Source: Solea solea (lineage: Eukaryota > Chordata > Actinopteri > Pleuronectiformes > Soleidae). From it: a DNA stretch of 64,000 nucleotides. The position numbers and the translations under genes are program-made. Numbering within the stretch: the stretch's first letter is position 1; every line of letters starts with the position of its first letter. Positions 47,385 through 59,639 of the stretch are shown piece by piece. The stretch lies in assembly GCF_958295425.1 (NCBI RefSeq), contig NC_081136.1:1318162-1382161 (forward strand). Direction: 5' to 3'. The notes under the pieces were generated by a model. The model saw nothing but the letters and a program-made list of their open reading frames with translations. It made no database searches and was not told the origin of the DNA.

Positions 47385-47990
47385 GACTCTGTCAGGACCA
47401 GCAGAGTCCAAAACCTGGTCCTAATGAGACAGAACCTCATCTTCTTAGGAACTGGTTAAAGTTTAGTGTATGTGTGTGCGTGCGTGTGTGACACTGACCT
47501 CTCCACGGAGCTGCTGGTCTCGCGGCTGTCCTCTGTCCCTGTCCCCGCGCAGAGCCATAAAGACAACAATCCACGCGGAGCCTCCAGTGTGTGTGTGTGC
47601 GTGTGTCTGTGATCCAGGAAATAATAAATTGTCCACAACAGTTCCGCGCGCGCTGACATCCACGCCGCTGCACGCGTGCCACACCGCCTGGGTGGGTTGT
47701 CCTTGTCCCCGCTGACGGAGGGAGCCGAGGAGCCGAAGAATCCCGAAGCTGCGGAGAAACAGCGAAACAGTCCAGAGACAGAAGAGGAGACAGGTCCTCC
47801 ACCTCCGTGTCCTCGCTCTGTGCGCTCTGGACACTGGAGTGAAGCGATTTACGCACGGCGCGTGAAAGAAGAGAGGGATGAGGGTAGGAGGAGGACTGAG
47901 GGAGGAAGAGGAGGGAAAGTGGTGAAGGTGAAGAGGAACAGGAGAGGGAAGAAAATGGTGTCCTCAGTTTATGTCAGAAAAACACACACG

Positions 47991-48022
<32 letters not shown>

Positions 48023-48051
48023 TGTTAAAGGAATGCTCTCTCTCTCCTTCA

Positions 48052-48081
<30 letters not shown>

Positions 48082-48082
<1 letters not shown>

Positions 48083-48410
48083 CACTGTTAGACAGACTTT
48101 AACAACAGGAAACTGAACTTTGTAAACCACTCACTCTCCCACACCAAACCCCATAGAGAAAATCAGTGATTTTAGCTCATGGGACACAGGAGCTGCTGGT
48201 CTACTGCTGCCTCGTGTGGTCACTTTGTGTCACTGAAGTAAATCTGAACAAAATAAGACATTTGAACTTAGTGATGGAGGCAGCAGTGGATCGACAACTC
48301 CTGTGTGCTGTGATGTTAAAATCACTGGTTTTCTCTATGGGCTTTGGTGTGGGAGAGTGAGTGGTTTACAAACTGCAGTTTCCTGTTGTTAAAGTGTGTC
48401 TAACAGTGAC
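48082..48410 (+). mobile_element. MITE-A copy, both arms complete inward of TCACTGTTAG
   Basis: This is the clearest copy for defining the terminal inverted repeat. Left TCACTGTTAGACAGACTTT pairs with right AAAGTGTGTCTAACAGTGA, followed by GTTTCCTGTTG and CACACCAAA blocks on each side. It sits at the end of a GT microsatellite (48054-48082). Confidence 0.9.
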
Positions 48411-48864
48411 ACTGATTATCAGTTTAGCTGAAAATCAGTGTTTTCTACTGGTTCTCAGCAGCAGGGGGCGCTCACTGTACCTCATACATGCACACATCAA
48501 AACAGCTGAACTGTTTTTCAGCTGAATTCAAACACAGTGAGAACATTTTCATTTACAGGAAGTGGATTTCAAATTAAAGGTCACAGTCTGTGTGTGTGTG
48601 TGTGTGTGAGATTATTAAGATGATCAATAACTTTATATAAAGACAATCAGTTTAATTGGCCTGTTACATCATCACAGTCTGTAGCATCATGGGAAACAAT
48701 ATGTCGTTGATTCTGCCATCACTGCTGCTTTTTAAATGAACACACACACACAGAGACAGACACACACTCACAGTCACGTGTGCTACAGTGAACAAACCTC
48801 TCACACCATCAGTCAACATCCTTGTCTCAACACGCGACATCTTCACGCCTGCACTGCACAAGCT

Positions 48865-48870
48865 CTTCTG

Positions 48871-48909
<39 letters not shown>

Positions 48910-49100
48910 CAGAGCCGTGGATGTGAAACAGGCTTTCTAACACACACACACACACACATACATACACACACACATACACACGACAGCCTAATGTAAATTG
49001 TGACTCCGGGCGAGCGTGAGCGGCTGGTGGTTGCCACATTCTTCATATTCAAGTGTTTCAGGCTTTTATTTTGAAAGGGCAACATGGCAGCGCTTACTCT

Positions 49101-49143
<43 letters not shown>

Positions 49144-49212
49144 GATTTCTGCGATTGCTTTAATATCCAACTGTCAGTGCAACTGAACTTCATGTCACAC
49201 AGTTGTCATGAC

Positions 49213-49240
<28 letters not shown>
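48865..49240. repeat. Cluster of CA/TG microsatellites
   Basis: CA tracts at 48872-48906, 48941-48979 and 49103-49140 and a TG tract at 49215-49241, with short unique spacers. Confidence 0.92.
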
Positions 49241-49243
<3 letters not shown>

Positions 49244-49349
49244 AGTGCATCAGGAAACTTAGTGACGGTTTATTTTTGTCACTGTGTGGTTGATTCTTTT
49301 GAAGCGTCGCTGTAATGAAGCTGCCAGTCAGAGAGCAGGATTAAAAACA

Positions 49350-49400
49350 CAAGAAGAAGACGAAGACGACGAAGAAGAAGAAGAAGACGAAGATTAAGAA
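49350..49400. repeat. GAA/GAC-rich simple repeat
   Basis: Purine-rich AAGAAGAAGACGAAGACGAC tract. Confidence 0.8.
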
Positions 49401-50009
49401 CGAGATGAAGAGACTCAGGACAGAGCTTTCTGCTGCAGGGGGCGCTACAGAGTGAAAACATGTTACTAATGTAACAAAAAACACTTGTTACCAAAAAAAT
49501 ATGTTACCTTTTTGTTTACTGACGTAACACATTTTTTTTTATTAATGTAACAAAATGTTCACGTGGACACATGGACATGTGGACAGCGTGTGGACAGGAC
49601 AAACATCCACCATCAGACTCGTTAAAGCTGCATTTTATAACTGAACCCGATCAATTTTCACTTTCACTCATCATTGATCGGCTCAGTTCGATCGGATCCC
49701 TCCGGTAATCACTGTCCTCTTTTGTTGACTTTGTCTTCAAATCCACATTCACCCTCTCATTTCAGGGGGTGCATGTTGTGTTTTTAATTAAAGGGACAAA
49801 ACTAATCAAGTTTATTTTTGCTGAATAGTCGGGATCATCCACACTTACCAAGTAAAAAAAAAAAAAGCCTCCAGTTTCAGCTCAGTATCTGTCCACACTA
49901 AGACCTGAAAACATGGGTCACATGACCAGGTGTGAACAGGAAGTAGATGGTTGTTTACTAAAATAAAATCTGTGCGAGTAAAAGTAAAAGCAGCAACACT
50001 AAAATGTAA

Positions 50010-50425
50010 AAGTCTCACTTTCTGTTTGTCCACACTTTTATTTTCAGAATAAAAGTTGTAATTTCTTATTTTTACCAAAAAACAACAACATTATTTTCAA
50101 AATAAAAGGCCCAATTTTCTGATGGTCCACACTAAAACACAATTTCCCAGCTTTCAAAATAAATGCCTACATTTGGTTTCGTCCACACTAAAAAACAAAC
50201 TTCCTTTCCGTTCCAAAAAACAGAACCCTTAATTTTCAAAATAAAAGTCTCCATTTCTGTTACTTCATGCTTAACACAACTCAGTAGTTTTCAAATTGAA
50301 AACAACAGTTTTGGTTTGTCCACATTTAAACAGAACTTCCCAGTTTTCAAAATAAATGCCTAGATTTCTGTTTGTCCACTCTAAGAAAAACCTAAAAGAA
50401 ATGCAAAGTTTTCAAAATAAAGTTG
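50010..50425 (+). repeat. Minisatellite family E, array 3
   Basis: About seven units of the same TTTTCAAAATAAAAG / TTGTCCACACTAAAA type as at 26250 and 29095, about 20 kb from the nearest other array. Confidence 0.85.
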
Positions 50426-50967
50426 TAAAAAAGTTATAATAGTGGTGTCGGGAAGTTTCATGGTAAAAGTATACATTTATTGTATTTTTCTGCTCTTGGA
50501 GTACTTTATTTTGAAAGGGAATGCCGAATTGACGCTCCTGATGGAAGCAGATCCTGAAAATTCCCAGTGGAAAAATGTGAAAGTTCCATCTCCGCCGTTA
50601 AAAACAGAGCATGCTGGGTGATTTCGCTGTCATGTGATCGTCACAATCACCTCTTCCCTGATTCCATCATTTTTCCCCGCGCGCTCCGTCTTTCCTCGAC
50701 GTTTCTTTTCCCCACCTCTGCCCTCGTTTCCATCCTCACATCCACGGGAGTCTCCTCCCATTATCCGTCCATCATCAGGTTACCGCTCGCACTCGTCTCA
50801 CCCGCGCTTTGTTTGCCCAGCATCGTGGCCGCTGACGTAGGAAAATAGAAATGACACGCGACCCCCCCACAGCTGCGAGCATTTTCCGTTGAAACAAAAA
50901 CAAACAAACGAGCGAGTGCCACATTTCAGGAATAAATGAGGATACAATATGAGTGTGTGTCTGCTGC

Positions 50968-50968
<1 letters not shown>

Positions 50969-51002
<34 letters not shown>
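50969..51002. repeat. (CA)n microsatellite
   Basis: About 16 CA units. Confidence 0.92.
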
Positions 51003-51005
<3 letters not shown>

Positions 51006-51107
51006 AGTTTGAAGTGTGTTTTCATGAGTCACTGACACAAGAACAAAGGCTTCCAGCTGGGAAAGGTTGACAAAGCAAAAGATGAAGTGGACATTATTTT
51101 AAATGTG

Positions 51108-51440
51108 CGACATCTAAAGAACGTGTTCACTGCTTCACCTCACTGTGAGACAACTGTGAAACCAAATTTGGGTCACTTTGTAAGCCGCTCACTCTCCCAC
51201 ACCAAAGCCCATAGAGAAAATCAGCGATTTTAATGTGACAGAACACAGGAGCTGTTGATCCTCTGCTGCCTCCATCACGAAGTTCAAATGCGTTATTTTT
51301 GTGACTCCGGCTTTTGAAAGGCTTCGTTTAGATTGACCTCAGTGACACAAAGTGACCACACGAGGCAGCAGTAGACCAGCACCCCCCACTGTGAGCTAAA
51401 ATCACTGATTTTCTCTATGGACTTTGGTGTGGGAGAGTGA
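51108..51440 (-). mobile_element. MITE-A copy
   Basis: Reverse-oriented, left outer arm present (CGACATCTAAAGAACGTGTTC), right arm ends at GTGTGGGAGAGTG. Confidence 0.87.
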
Positions 51441-51974
51441 CCCTTCATAATCACCAGGTTCCCTTAGTTTTCTCCTGTAGAAACGTACTGTACGGTGTTT
51501 GTGATTGGACATCATGCGGAACGCACACACGCGAGCTAGCGCGGCGCCTTCGCTGCCGCGACTAATGACGAACAGACGGTCGAGCCAAGCGCTCCTCCGT
51601 GACGCCAACAACACAAACTCACAAACGTCCTTAAGCTCCTTGTGGCTTTTATCCAAACACATTTACAGGGGGAAAAAAAAAAAGACCCTGCAGAAAAAGA
51701 GCTTTCGAGAACAAGATTCTTGCTTAACCTGCTGGTTGGCATAGCAACAGATGAGCCACTTCACAGGGTTTTTAGTAGAGTCGGCTAAAACTAACTGTTA
51801 TTACATGTGTATACAGTTAGTGTCACAATACTGAGAGTTGAATAAATTAAAACAGTTGCAGACAATAGGATTTGTCACATTGGTCTGACCTGTGTCCTGA
51901 AGTTGTCCAGTACAGGATCAGTTCTGAAAAACACACAACAGATTTTAGACCCTGAACAAAATGAAAGCACATGT

Positions 51975-52254
51975 CTACTTTATCTGAAGAACGTGTTCAC
52001 TGCTTTATTTAACTGTTTATTTAACCATCAAAGTCCATAGAGAAAATCAGTGATTTAAGCACCGAGGGACACAGGAGCTGCTGGTCTACTGCTGCCTCGT
52101 GTGGTCACTTTGTGTCACTGAGGTCAATCTGAATGAAGGATTTCAAACGCCAAAGTGACAAAAATAAGACATTTGAATTTACTGATGGAGACAGCAGTGG
52201 ATCAACAGCTCCTGTGTGCTGTGATGTTCTCTATGGGCTTTGGTGTGGGAGACT
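51975..52254 (+). mobile_element. MITE-A copy
   Basis: Plus-oriented; part of the left arm is lost (TTTAACCATCAAAGTCCATAG) and the right inner arm is shortened. Confidence 0.85.
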
Positions 52255-52567
52255 ACCTAATCCTCCAGGGTGTGCATGTTTGAGATTAGAGAGAATATCT
52301 ATCTCTGGGGCGAGATGTAGCCTGGTTTTTAAATCTGTCAGGATTGTAAACCAGCTAATAATCAGCGGCTGGAGAGGGACTGTACGCAGGGACACGGGAT
52401 TAGAGCTGGGAACATAAAGTGTGATAAAACGTGTGATGGACACTGTCAGTGGACACTGTTACCGTGTGTGATATAATGTGCTGTACGTTTACATTCTACT
52501 AGTGACTCTGTGAAGCTAAACGCTTTCACTTTCACACTTACAGTAAGAAACAGATTTCTGTAAGTGT

Positions 52568-52616
52568 GAAATATATATATGTATATACATATATATGTAT
52601 ATATACATATATATGC
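52568..52616. repeat. TA/TG palindromic microsatellite
   Basis: Alternating ATATATGTATATACATAT, self-complementary; lies upstream of repeat D copy 1. Confidence 0.85.
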
Positions 52617-52764
52617 TGACAGTGAAGATAATCTTCAAATTATCGCAGCATTAAAACAAACTGTCGCAAAATATCGTAATGTAAACACACTGTCGCAATG
52701 TCATAACATAAACGCATAATATCGTAACGTAAACAAAATATTTCAACATACGTTTGTTAAAATT

Positions 52765-52965
52765 GTGTTAAATTAGTTTGAAGTTAGCTTGCCAGTTAGC
52801 AAACCTAGCTATAACGCTAGCATTAACAGCACCAAATAATCCGATGAGTATGACGTCGTTCTCACTCACGACCTGCAAAAAAAGCGTAATGTGCGATTAT
52901 AGAGGATTAATTCATTCGCAGATGATGTCATTTGCTATCCTTATTACAATTTGACATCAATTATA
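52765..52965 (+). repeat. Repeat D, copy 1
   Basis: Shares about 190 bp with 53768-53957: TTTGAAGTTAG, CACCAAATAATC, then CGTTCTCACTCACGAC, GCGTAATGTGCGATTATAG and CGCAGATGAYGTCATTT. No coding capacity. Confidence 0.85.
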
Positions 52966-53564
52966 ACATAATAATTACGAGTTTAAGCCAAAATTGTGTT
53001 TAAATTTTAAGCTTCTTTTCTCTCCATCTCTGATCTCTTCCTCCTCCTGAAGGGAAGTCTTTAGCCGCTAACGGCTAACGGCTGCTCTGTCTGGCGTTGT
53101 CTCTAAAAACAGCTGCTGCTGGGCGGGAAAAAAAAGGGGTTTAGGGGATAAAGTCCAGTCTTTTAATGACTAATTCATGTTTTCATGTACTGTCGTCGAC
53201 GCAGAGTCGAGGAGCGTCTGCTACATCCACTCATTAATTAGCAAACTACTGCGTGTTGACTTCTCCCCCGCCAACAGCTAGCGTGCTAACAGCTTTCAGC
53301 AGCAGCAGCAGCAAAAACATTTGTTCTTTAAAAAAGTACAAAGAATAAAAAAGTGTAAATGTGCCGTTGAGGCTTTGAAGTGGTGTCTGTTAATTAAGAG
53401 TAGCAGGCTAACAGGAGAGAGAGAGAGATGAAGGGATGAAGGGCAGAACATGAATTAATGAAGAGAAAGAAGGAGAGTGAAGCGATAGTGCCGCGTCATT
53501 GTTTGACCCGAGGGAACAGACTGGGATTATTGCTCCAAATATAGAAACATTTCACACATCAGCA

Positions 53565-53640
53565 CAAATGAACATCCATTTTCTGGGAACAACAATAATA
53601 ATAGTAATAATAATAATAATAATAAAGGAAAACAAGTTTG
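53565..53640. repeat. AAT-type microsatellite
   Basis: AATAATAATAGTAATAATAA tract at about 53592-53626. Confidence 0.8.
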
Positions 53641-53711
53641 TGTCGCACAAAGAAAACCACACAGGACGTCCTGCTTACAGCCACACAACCTTTCACAATA
53701 AGAGAACATCT

Positions 53712-53753
53712 TTATATATATATGTATATGTATATATATGTATGTATATATAA
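53712..53753. repeat. TA/TG palindromic microsatellite
   Basis: Lies just upstream of repeat D copy 2, as at the first copy. Confidence 0.85.
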
Positions 53754-53767
53754 AGACATTTCCGTTG

Positions 53768-53957
53768 CAATCAGTTTGAAGTTAGTTTGCTAATTAGCGA
53801 CTGTAGCTGAAATGTTAGCATTCATAACACCAAATAATCTGAGTATGACATCGTTCTCACTCACGACTTCCAAAACAAGCGTAATGTGCGATTATAGTGG
53901 ATTAATGTATACGCAGATGACGTCATTTTCTATCCTAATTACACTTTGACATCAAAA
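53768..53957 (+). repeat. Repeat D, copy 2
   Basis: Direct-orientation relative of 52765-52965, offset about 1.0 kb, with scattered substitutions and small indels. Confidence 0.85.
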
Positions 53958-54483
53958 AACACGAGTTCAAGTAAAATACACAGTAAAAATCGCCATGAGC
54001 CAAAATGTGGTGACACAAAATGGCCGCCTTTTCTTAAGTACATACAAAGTATTTAATTGTAAAGTGATGACACACACACATACAAACACGCTTATACAAA
54101 CACACACACAGCTTGTGTTTGTTGTTAGTGTGAACTGCTGCTGCTTATTACACACATACACACACACAAACAGCTTATCTGCTGTTTGCTGCTGATAAGT
54201 AAATGTGGGTCAGAGAATATTCCAGAGGTGCGTTGGATTTACACTCTTCACTGAGGAGTTGTTGATCTGCTTTAACGGGAACCAGAGGTTTAAAACAAAC
54301 AAACGTCCACGTCCACGTCGGTGAATTATTTCCTCGATCTCGTGGCCTCGGGGATTCAAACAGGATGAAGAACTTTTCCCTGCGTCGCGTTAGCCTCAAA
54401 AACACAAAGCCGACTGATCCGAGGTTTAAGGTTTCATATTTGTCGCAGATTATAGTATAGTAAGTATTGTTTTTAGTGGCTCT

Positions 54484-54850
54484 GTGTGTGTGTGTGTGTG
54501 TGTGTGTGTTTCAGCACTTGTCAATATGACCACTAGTGGCCACTAGTTGCGTGAATGGGGTGAAGTCTGCCATCTCTGATTGTCTTGTTGTGCAATTGTC
54601 TGTTCATATTTACATATTTATGTCCACTTTCCTTTGTCTTAATCTGCAGTTTCCTCAGAGACAGAGACACACAGACAGACAGACAGAGAGAGACAGAGAC
54701 ACAGACACACACAGAGACCTGTCACTGGTTTTTCCTGCTCTCCTTCACTCTATCACTCTTCAATCTGTTCAATTTCACTGATGTTGTTGATGTTGATCAA
54801 CGCTGGAATGGAGTGATAACAGAGAGACACACACACACACACACACACAG
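54484..54850. repeat. TG, CAGA and CA microsatellites
   Basis: TG tract 54484-54510, a GACA/CAGAGACACAGA tract at about 54657-54718, and CA tract 54827-54849. Confidence 0.88.
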
Positions 54851-55204
54851 AGAGACAATGGTGTGTGTACCAGGAGACGTTGAAGTCTATTTATATTTTT
54901 CTGGCAGAGAAACTGAAGAATCCGAGCTGGAGCCTTTTATATTTATTTACATATTTACTTCCTGTTTGTCCTACATTTAAAAACCAGTCACTGATGAAGG
55001 ACATCATTGAGTCCAACACCAGCAGGGACAGGACGGACGTCCTCGGTTCACACGAGGACAGAACTCAAAACATAAAATTCTATAACGTTGAACAAATTCT
55101 TATCTCATGTGACATTAATGGTCTCTTTTCTCTGAGGACAGTGGAACCGGTCCGGACTGGTCTGGTCCAGACTGGACTGCACTGCACTGGACTGGACCGG
55201 ACCA

Positions 55205-55338
55205 GACTAACTATTCAAAGCTGCTCTACACGTCAGTGTTTGACATTTATCCATTCTTCGTGTGGACTCACAGAGCCGGGAATCAAACCCACAACTTTCC
55301 AGTTGAACGACAACTTGCTCCACCACTGATCCACGGCC
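55205..55338 (-). mobile_element. tRNA-derived SINE
   Basis: On the minus strand GGATCAGTGGTGGAGCA (A box, near 55332-55322) and GGGTTTGATTCCC (B box, near 55290-55279) are spaced as in tRNA genes. The downstream part includes TAGAGCAGCTTTGAATA, like the AAGCGCTTTGA tail of common fish SINEs. It is not an intact tRNA: the 3' half is unrelated. Confidence 0.7.
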
Positions 55339-55534
55339 ACGTGTAGTATTTCAAAAAGTCCACTTTTAGTCAAACTAAGACGCTGATTCGTCTTCTTTTA
55401 AAAAACTCTTTGATTCGTGTTTTGAGGACATTTTCCTGTTTCTTCTGTCAGAAATAATTTCAGCTGACAGACGGAGACAGACGGAGACAGACGGACACGC
55501 TTCATCACACACACACACACACACACACACACCT

Positions 55535-56195
55535 CAGAGACAATGCATTCACCACCCCCTTATCTTAACCTTAACCCTTAAAAAAAGTGAAAAAAGCCTT
55601 TTAAAGACATGAGGACAAAATCAGTCTCAACCTAAACAGTTTGTAAAAACGTCCTCGATAGTCTGACTAAGACGGACAATCTCCACGTAAACATGCGGAG
55701 GAGAAAATCGTATATCTGACTCTGCCTCCGTAGGTGGACGGTGAGATGGACCATCTCTTCATCCGTCCAACAGTGGGTCTTCTTCCTTGCATTTGTCCTT
55801 TTCCACCAATAGGACCACAATTTATCCGACTCCAGTCCGACTAAGCGAAAGAGTAATCGGACTATGAATCACGTTATCCAGGTACAATTTAAACTAATCT
55901 GACTTTTAACATGAAAGTGTCTTAAATTCGTTTCCTGGACACTTAATCTAACCTTAAACCTTAATCTAACTATAACTACCACTAACCCTTAACCTTTACC
56001 TAATTCTAACTCTAACCTAAAAAGCCCTTTAAGAGTTGAGGGGACCAGACAGAGACAAACTAAAAAAAGCCTTAACCATAACCACGATTCAAATCTTTGT
56101 CCTTAAACTTAACCAGGTCCTCAGAAATTAGGTTTTCTGCCTCATTAGGACCAGGTTTTGGTCTCCATGAGGACTACTAGTCCTGACACACACAC
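55535..56195. repeat. TAACCCTTAA/GTCCTGACAC dispersed repeat region
   Basis: CTTAACCTTAACCC motifs at 55564-55582 and 55945-56010. TTTCTGCCTCATTAGGACCAG to CTAGTCCTGACAC (56130-56190) is the inverse of 44494-44600. Confidence 0.6.
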
Positions 56196-57599
56196 TCACA
56201 CACACAGACGTCTGTCTTCATGAAAACAACAAACAAACGATCAAAACAACAACAATGAACAAAGCAGATGGTTGAGAGACAGAAACATGGTTTGATGTTG
56301 TGACTTTTCCTCGCGGCTTCTTCTTCTTCTTCTTCTGTGATATTGAGGTCGCGTCATGAACTCTTGACACAGATTCTTTGCCTCAGCTCTGGAAAAACCT
56401 CCGGGGCACAATTTCACATCCTCCACTAACACGGACGCTGTGAAGACACTGTGAAGACACTGTGAGGGACACGTGTCCACGCTGCAGTTACCGTGAAAAC
56501 AACAGCGACGTGGTGCTAAAAATGAGATATCGTGGTCTCACGAATCATTAAAGGTGCAACATTTAAATAAATAAATATTTGTATTTAGTTTGTTTGTCCA
56601 TTTTGGCGTAAACGAGCAAACTCGTACGAGCAAATTTGTCGCAATGACATTAAAAAAAAGAAGCCACCGAATTTCCCGAAACTTGGTGGGAAGATGTTAT
56701 AGACCAAGACGAACAAAAAAGGTGACTCAACTCAACAGGAAGTCGGACAATTGAGAATTTTGGCGTCCATTTTGGCGAGTTGCACCCTATGTAAATTAGC
56801 CAGACACGTCAAAGGCGAAAGGTTGTCGACAGGTTTTGAGGATTCAGAACTGAGGTCAGGGACCTGCTGCACTATGTTAGCATGATTTCTAGCCAGTGCC
56901 AGATTACTTATATTAAAATGTTGACCTTATAAATAGATTTACCTCTAACTTTTAATGGAAAGAAATCCACATTTCAGCATTTAGTTCCGTGGATATTTCT
57001 TGGAAACTGGAATGTCAATAAATGAATCAATATCTCATTGAATCAGGTTGGTGAGCGTTTACTGAAAAGACCAGAGAGAGAAGTCGGAGTTCTCTGCTGT
57101 GGATGAACGGCATGAAAAAATATCCCAAATCTCTCAAACTCAGTGTGTGTGTGTGTGCGTGTGCGACCTTCCTCCGTGCCCTCGCTGTCGGACGATGTTA
57201 CAGAGGAATCCGTCAGACCTCAGCGCCATGAGGCAGACGGAGACGAGAAGGAAAGGTAGAGACAGGGACGGAGGCAGCGTCTGTTTCTGTGTCGAAGAGA
57301 GGCAACAAAACAAATGAAACGACGTTTGATGATTGTGAGATTTTGCATTTACACATTTAATTTAATCCCATTTTCATCCTCAGCAAAATGTTTTATCTCG
57401 TCACAGAACGAGCAGAGGACGGAGATCAGTTTTTTAATTTACTCGTCTTTAAGGGTTTTAGGTTTTTTTTTGGATCATTAAAATTGAAGTGAGCGAATGA
57501 AAAGGTTTCAGAGGTTTTAAAACAGTAGAGGGCGCTGGAGAGCTGAGATTTCCTGCAGGGACCCAGATTCGGGTTCTCAAGTCTAGCTCGCGATCTTTC

Positions 57600-58190
57600 C
57601 ATGCGCGAAGGTTTCATCAACTGCTCATGTCCGGTTTGGTCAGGCTCAGTCAGAACTGCCTCAGGCTGGGTAAGAACTCTCCTCGGTTCAGGTACAGTTG
57701 GGCAAGAACTCGGTATGGTTCAGGTCAGGCTCATTAAGAACTCTCTTGTGCTTATGTGTGGCTCGTTTCAGAACTCTCTCAGGTTCAGTTTGGGCTCATT
57801 CAGAACTCTCTCCTGGGCTCAAGTCTCACAAGAACTCTCTGAAGTTCAGGTCCAGCTTGTTGAGAAATCCATTGGGTCTGTCAGGCTCAGTCAGAACTCT
57901 CTTAGGTTGAGGTAAGGGACAGTCAGAACTTTCTCAGGCTCAGGTAGGGTTTGGTCAGATCTCTCTCGGCCTCAAGTCGGGCTCAGTCAGAACTCTCTTC
58001 ATATTAGTCACGGTTAGGTCAGAACTTTAGGCTTGTTCAGAACTTTCTTGAGCTAGAGTCAGGTTCAGTCTCAACTCTTTGGCTTGGTCAGAATTATCTC
58101 GGTCTCAGGTCAGGCTCAGTCAGAACTCTCTCAGGCTAAATTCGGGTTCAATCTGAACTTTCTGGTTTGGTCAGCTCTCGTCTTCAGTCT
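57600..58190 (+). repeat. Minisatellite (GGCTCAGTCAGAACTCTCTC type)
   Basis: About 13 degenerate units of roughly 40-45 bp built on TCAGGYTCAGTCAGAACTCT. Open frames here are short and poorly conserved between units. Confidence 0.85.
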
Positions 58191-58199
58191 CTCAAATTA

Positions 58200-59630
58200 A
58201 AAATAAAAAGGTCCCAAACGCTTGACTTTTTATCTTCAGTTTCAACAAATATGTAAATAAAAAACCCACCAGGACAACAGAGAACCTGGCCCTGAAGCTA
58301 AAATCCAGGAGATTGTGAGAAATCAATACCTGGATGCAAAAAAATGTTTTTTATGACAGTTTTTCGGTGAGAAAAGCAGCAGATTTTGATTTTGTTGGAT
58401 TCACAGGAGGAAATTTAATTTCAGGCGACTGAGGAGAAAACACGATGAAGGCGGAGGAGGAGTGGGCTGACACAATAACAAGATGGAAATGTCACGGAGC
58501 AGGAAGCAATAAAGGAACGGGTGGGTGAGACTGAGAGTGATAAAAGACGAGGTTAATTAAACAGACAAATGAGACGAGGAAGGAGGCGGGTCCAACATGA
58601 TTACACGACACGCCGAGTGACGGGGAGACGGATCGCAACAGGAAGAACGCAAGGACGCGGCGATGATGTTCATAAATGTGAAGGATCGTCGGCTGTGAGA
58701 GAAATGATGGTGAAGACGCTCAGCGCCGCTGCTGCTGCTGATGCTGCTGCTGCTGTTATCACTGTAAGCTGCAGCCGTGATGGACCAATTATCCACAGGC
58801 TCATAATCCCATCCTACACTTACAGCTAAGTACCATGACCACACACACACCTAAGTGCTGTAATGTCAACTGCAGAATCTTAATGGTCAACATTTGTGTC
58901 AAAGAGTAAATAGTGATAATATTTGCTTTAGAGAACGTCACATGATAACGGAGCTAATAAAGCGGGAACCGCCAAGAACGCGGCACTTTTTATGCACTTA
59001 GAGCCTCGTTAGCGTTTCCTGTGCGTGGTCATTACGGACTCTTGAGCTAACAACCACTAACGCTCAACTGACGACGCTCGGCGGCGGCGTCCTCACATCC
59101 TCAGTTTAAAAAACACAACATGTGTTTAGGGCAGAGGGCCATTAATACTGCAGTAACACGGCTCTGAAAGGATGGATGTAGATCCAGTCAAGATTCAGAA
59201 GAAGGTGTCGTTGTTTGGACAACAAGAGTTCAGCATGACGGGACCAGGTTGAGTCAAACTCACAAAGAGTTGGGACTCAAGTTATCGTCAGGTGTCCAAA
59301 GAGTTCCAAGTGACGGGACAGGAAGTTCCTGTTTCTTAGTGTTCATTCATTCAGTAGAGAAGGGGTGCCCACCATCCATCTTCACTGTGGCATTTGCCCT
59401 TTGATTGACGTACAGGTAAGTCAGTCTCAGGTCTCATCTTTTCTAACATGCGCTTCAGCACAGCTGCAAATCACCGGCGAGCTGATGACCGAGTTAGCCT
59501 TTCCAATTTATACAACTCTACCGAAGGGCACAAGAATGAGTGGGGAACCAAAAACTCGAAATGCGTTTGTCTGATCTGCAAATCTACGAACGTACGACAC
59601 CGACTTCAGCCTTTTCCCACATGAAGCTCA
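58200..59630. other. Intergenic, nothing recognised
   Basis: A CTG/CTGATG run at about 58726-58755 is the only repeat. No gene recognised. Confidence 0.4.
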
Positions 59631-59639
59631 TTAAATACC

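Noticed and set aside
48166..48360. Recurring peptide ELLVYCCLVWSLCVTE in several places
   Set aside because: It is the translation of the MITE-A centre, present in many copies with stops and frameshifts; no sign of a protein-coding family.
55205..55338. Possible tRNA gene on the minus strand
   Set aside because: A and B boxes are present but the acceptor stem and 3' half do not pair; the tail matches SINE-type sequence.
57601..57915. 104-codon open frame
   Set aside because: Translation of the degenerate minisatellite; unit lengths vary and the frame is not kept.
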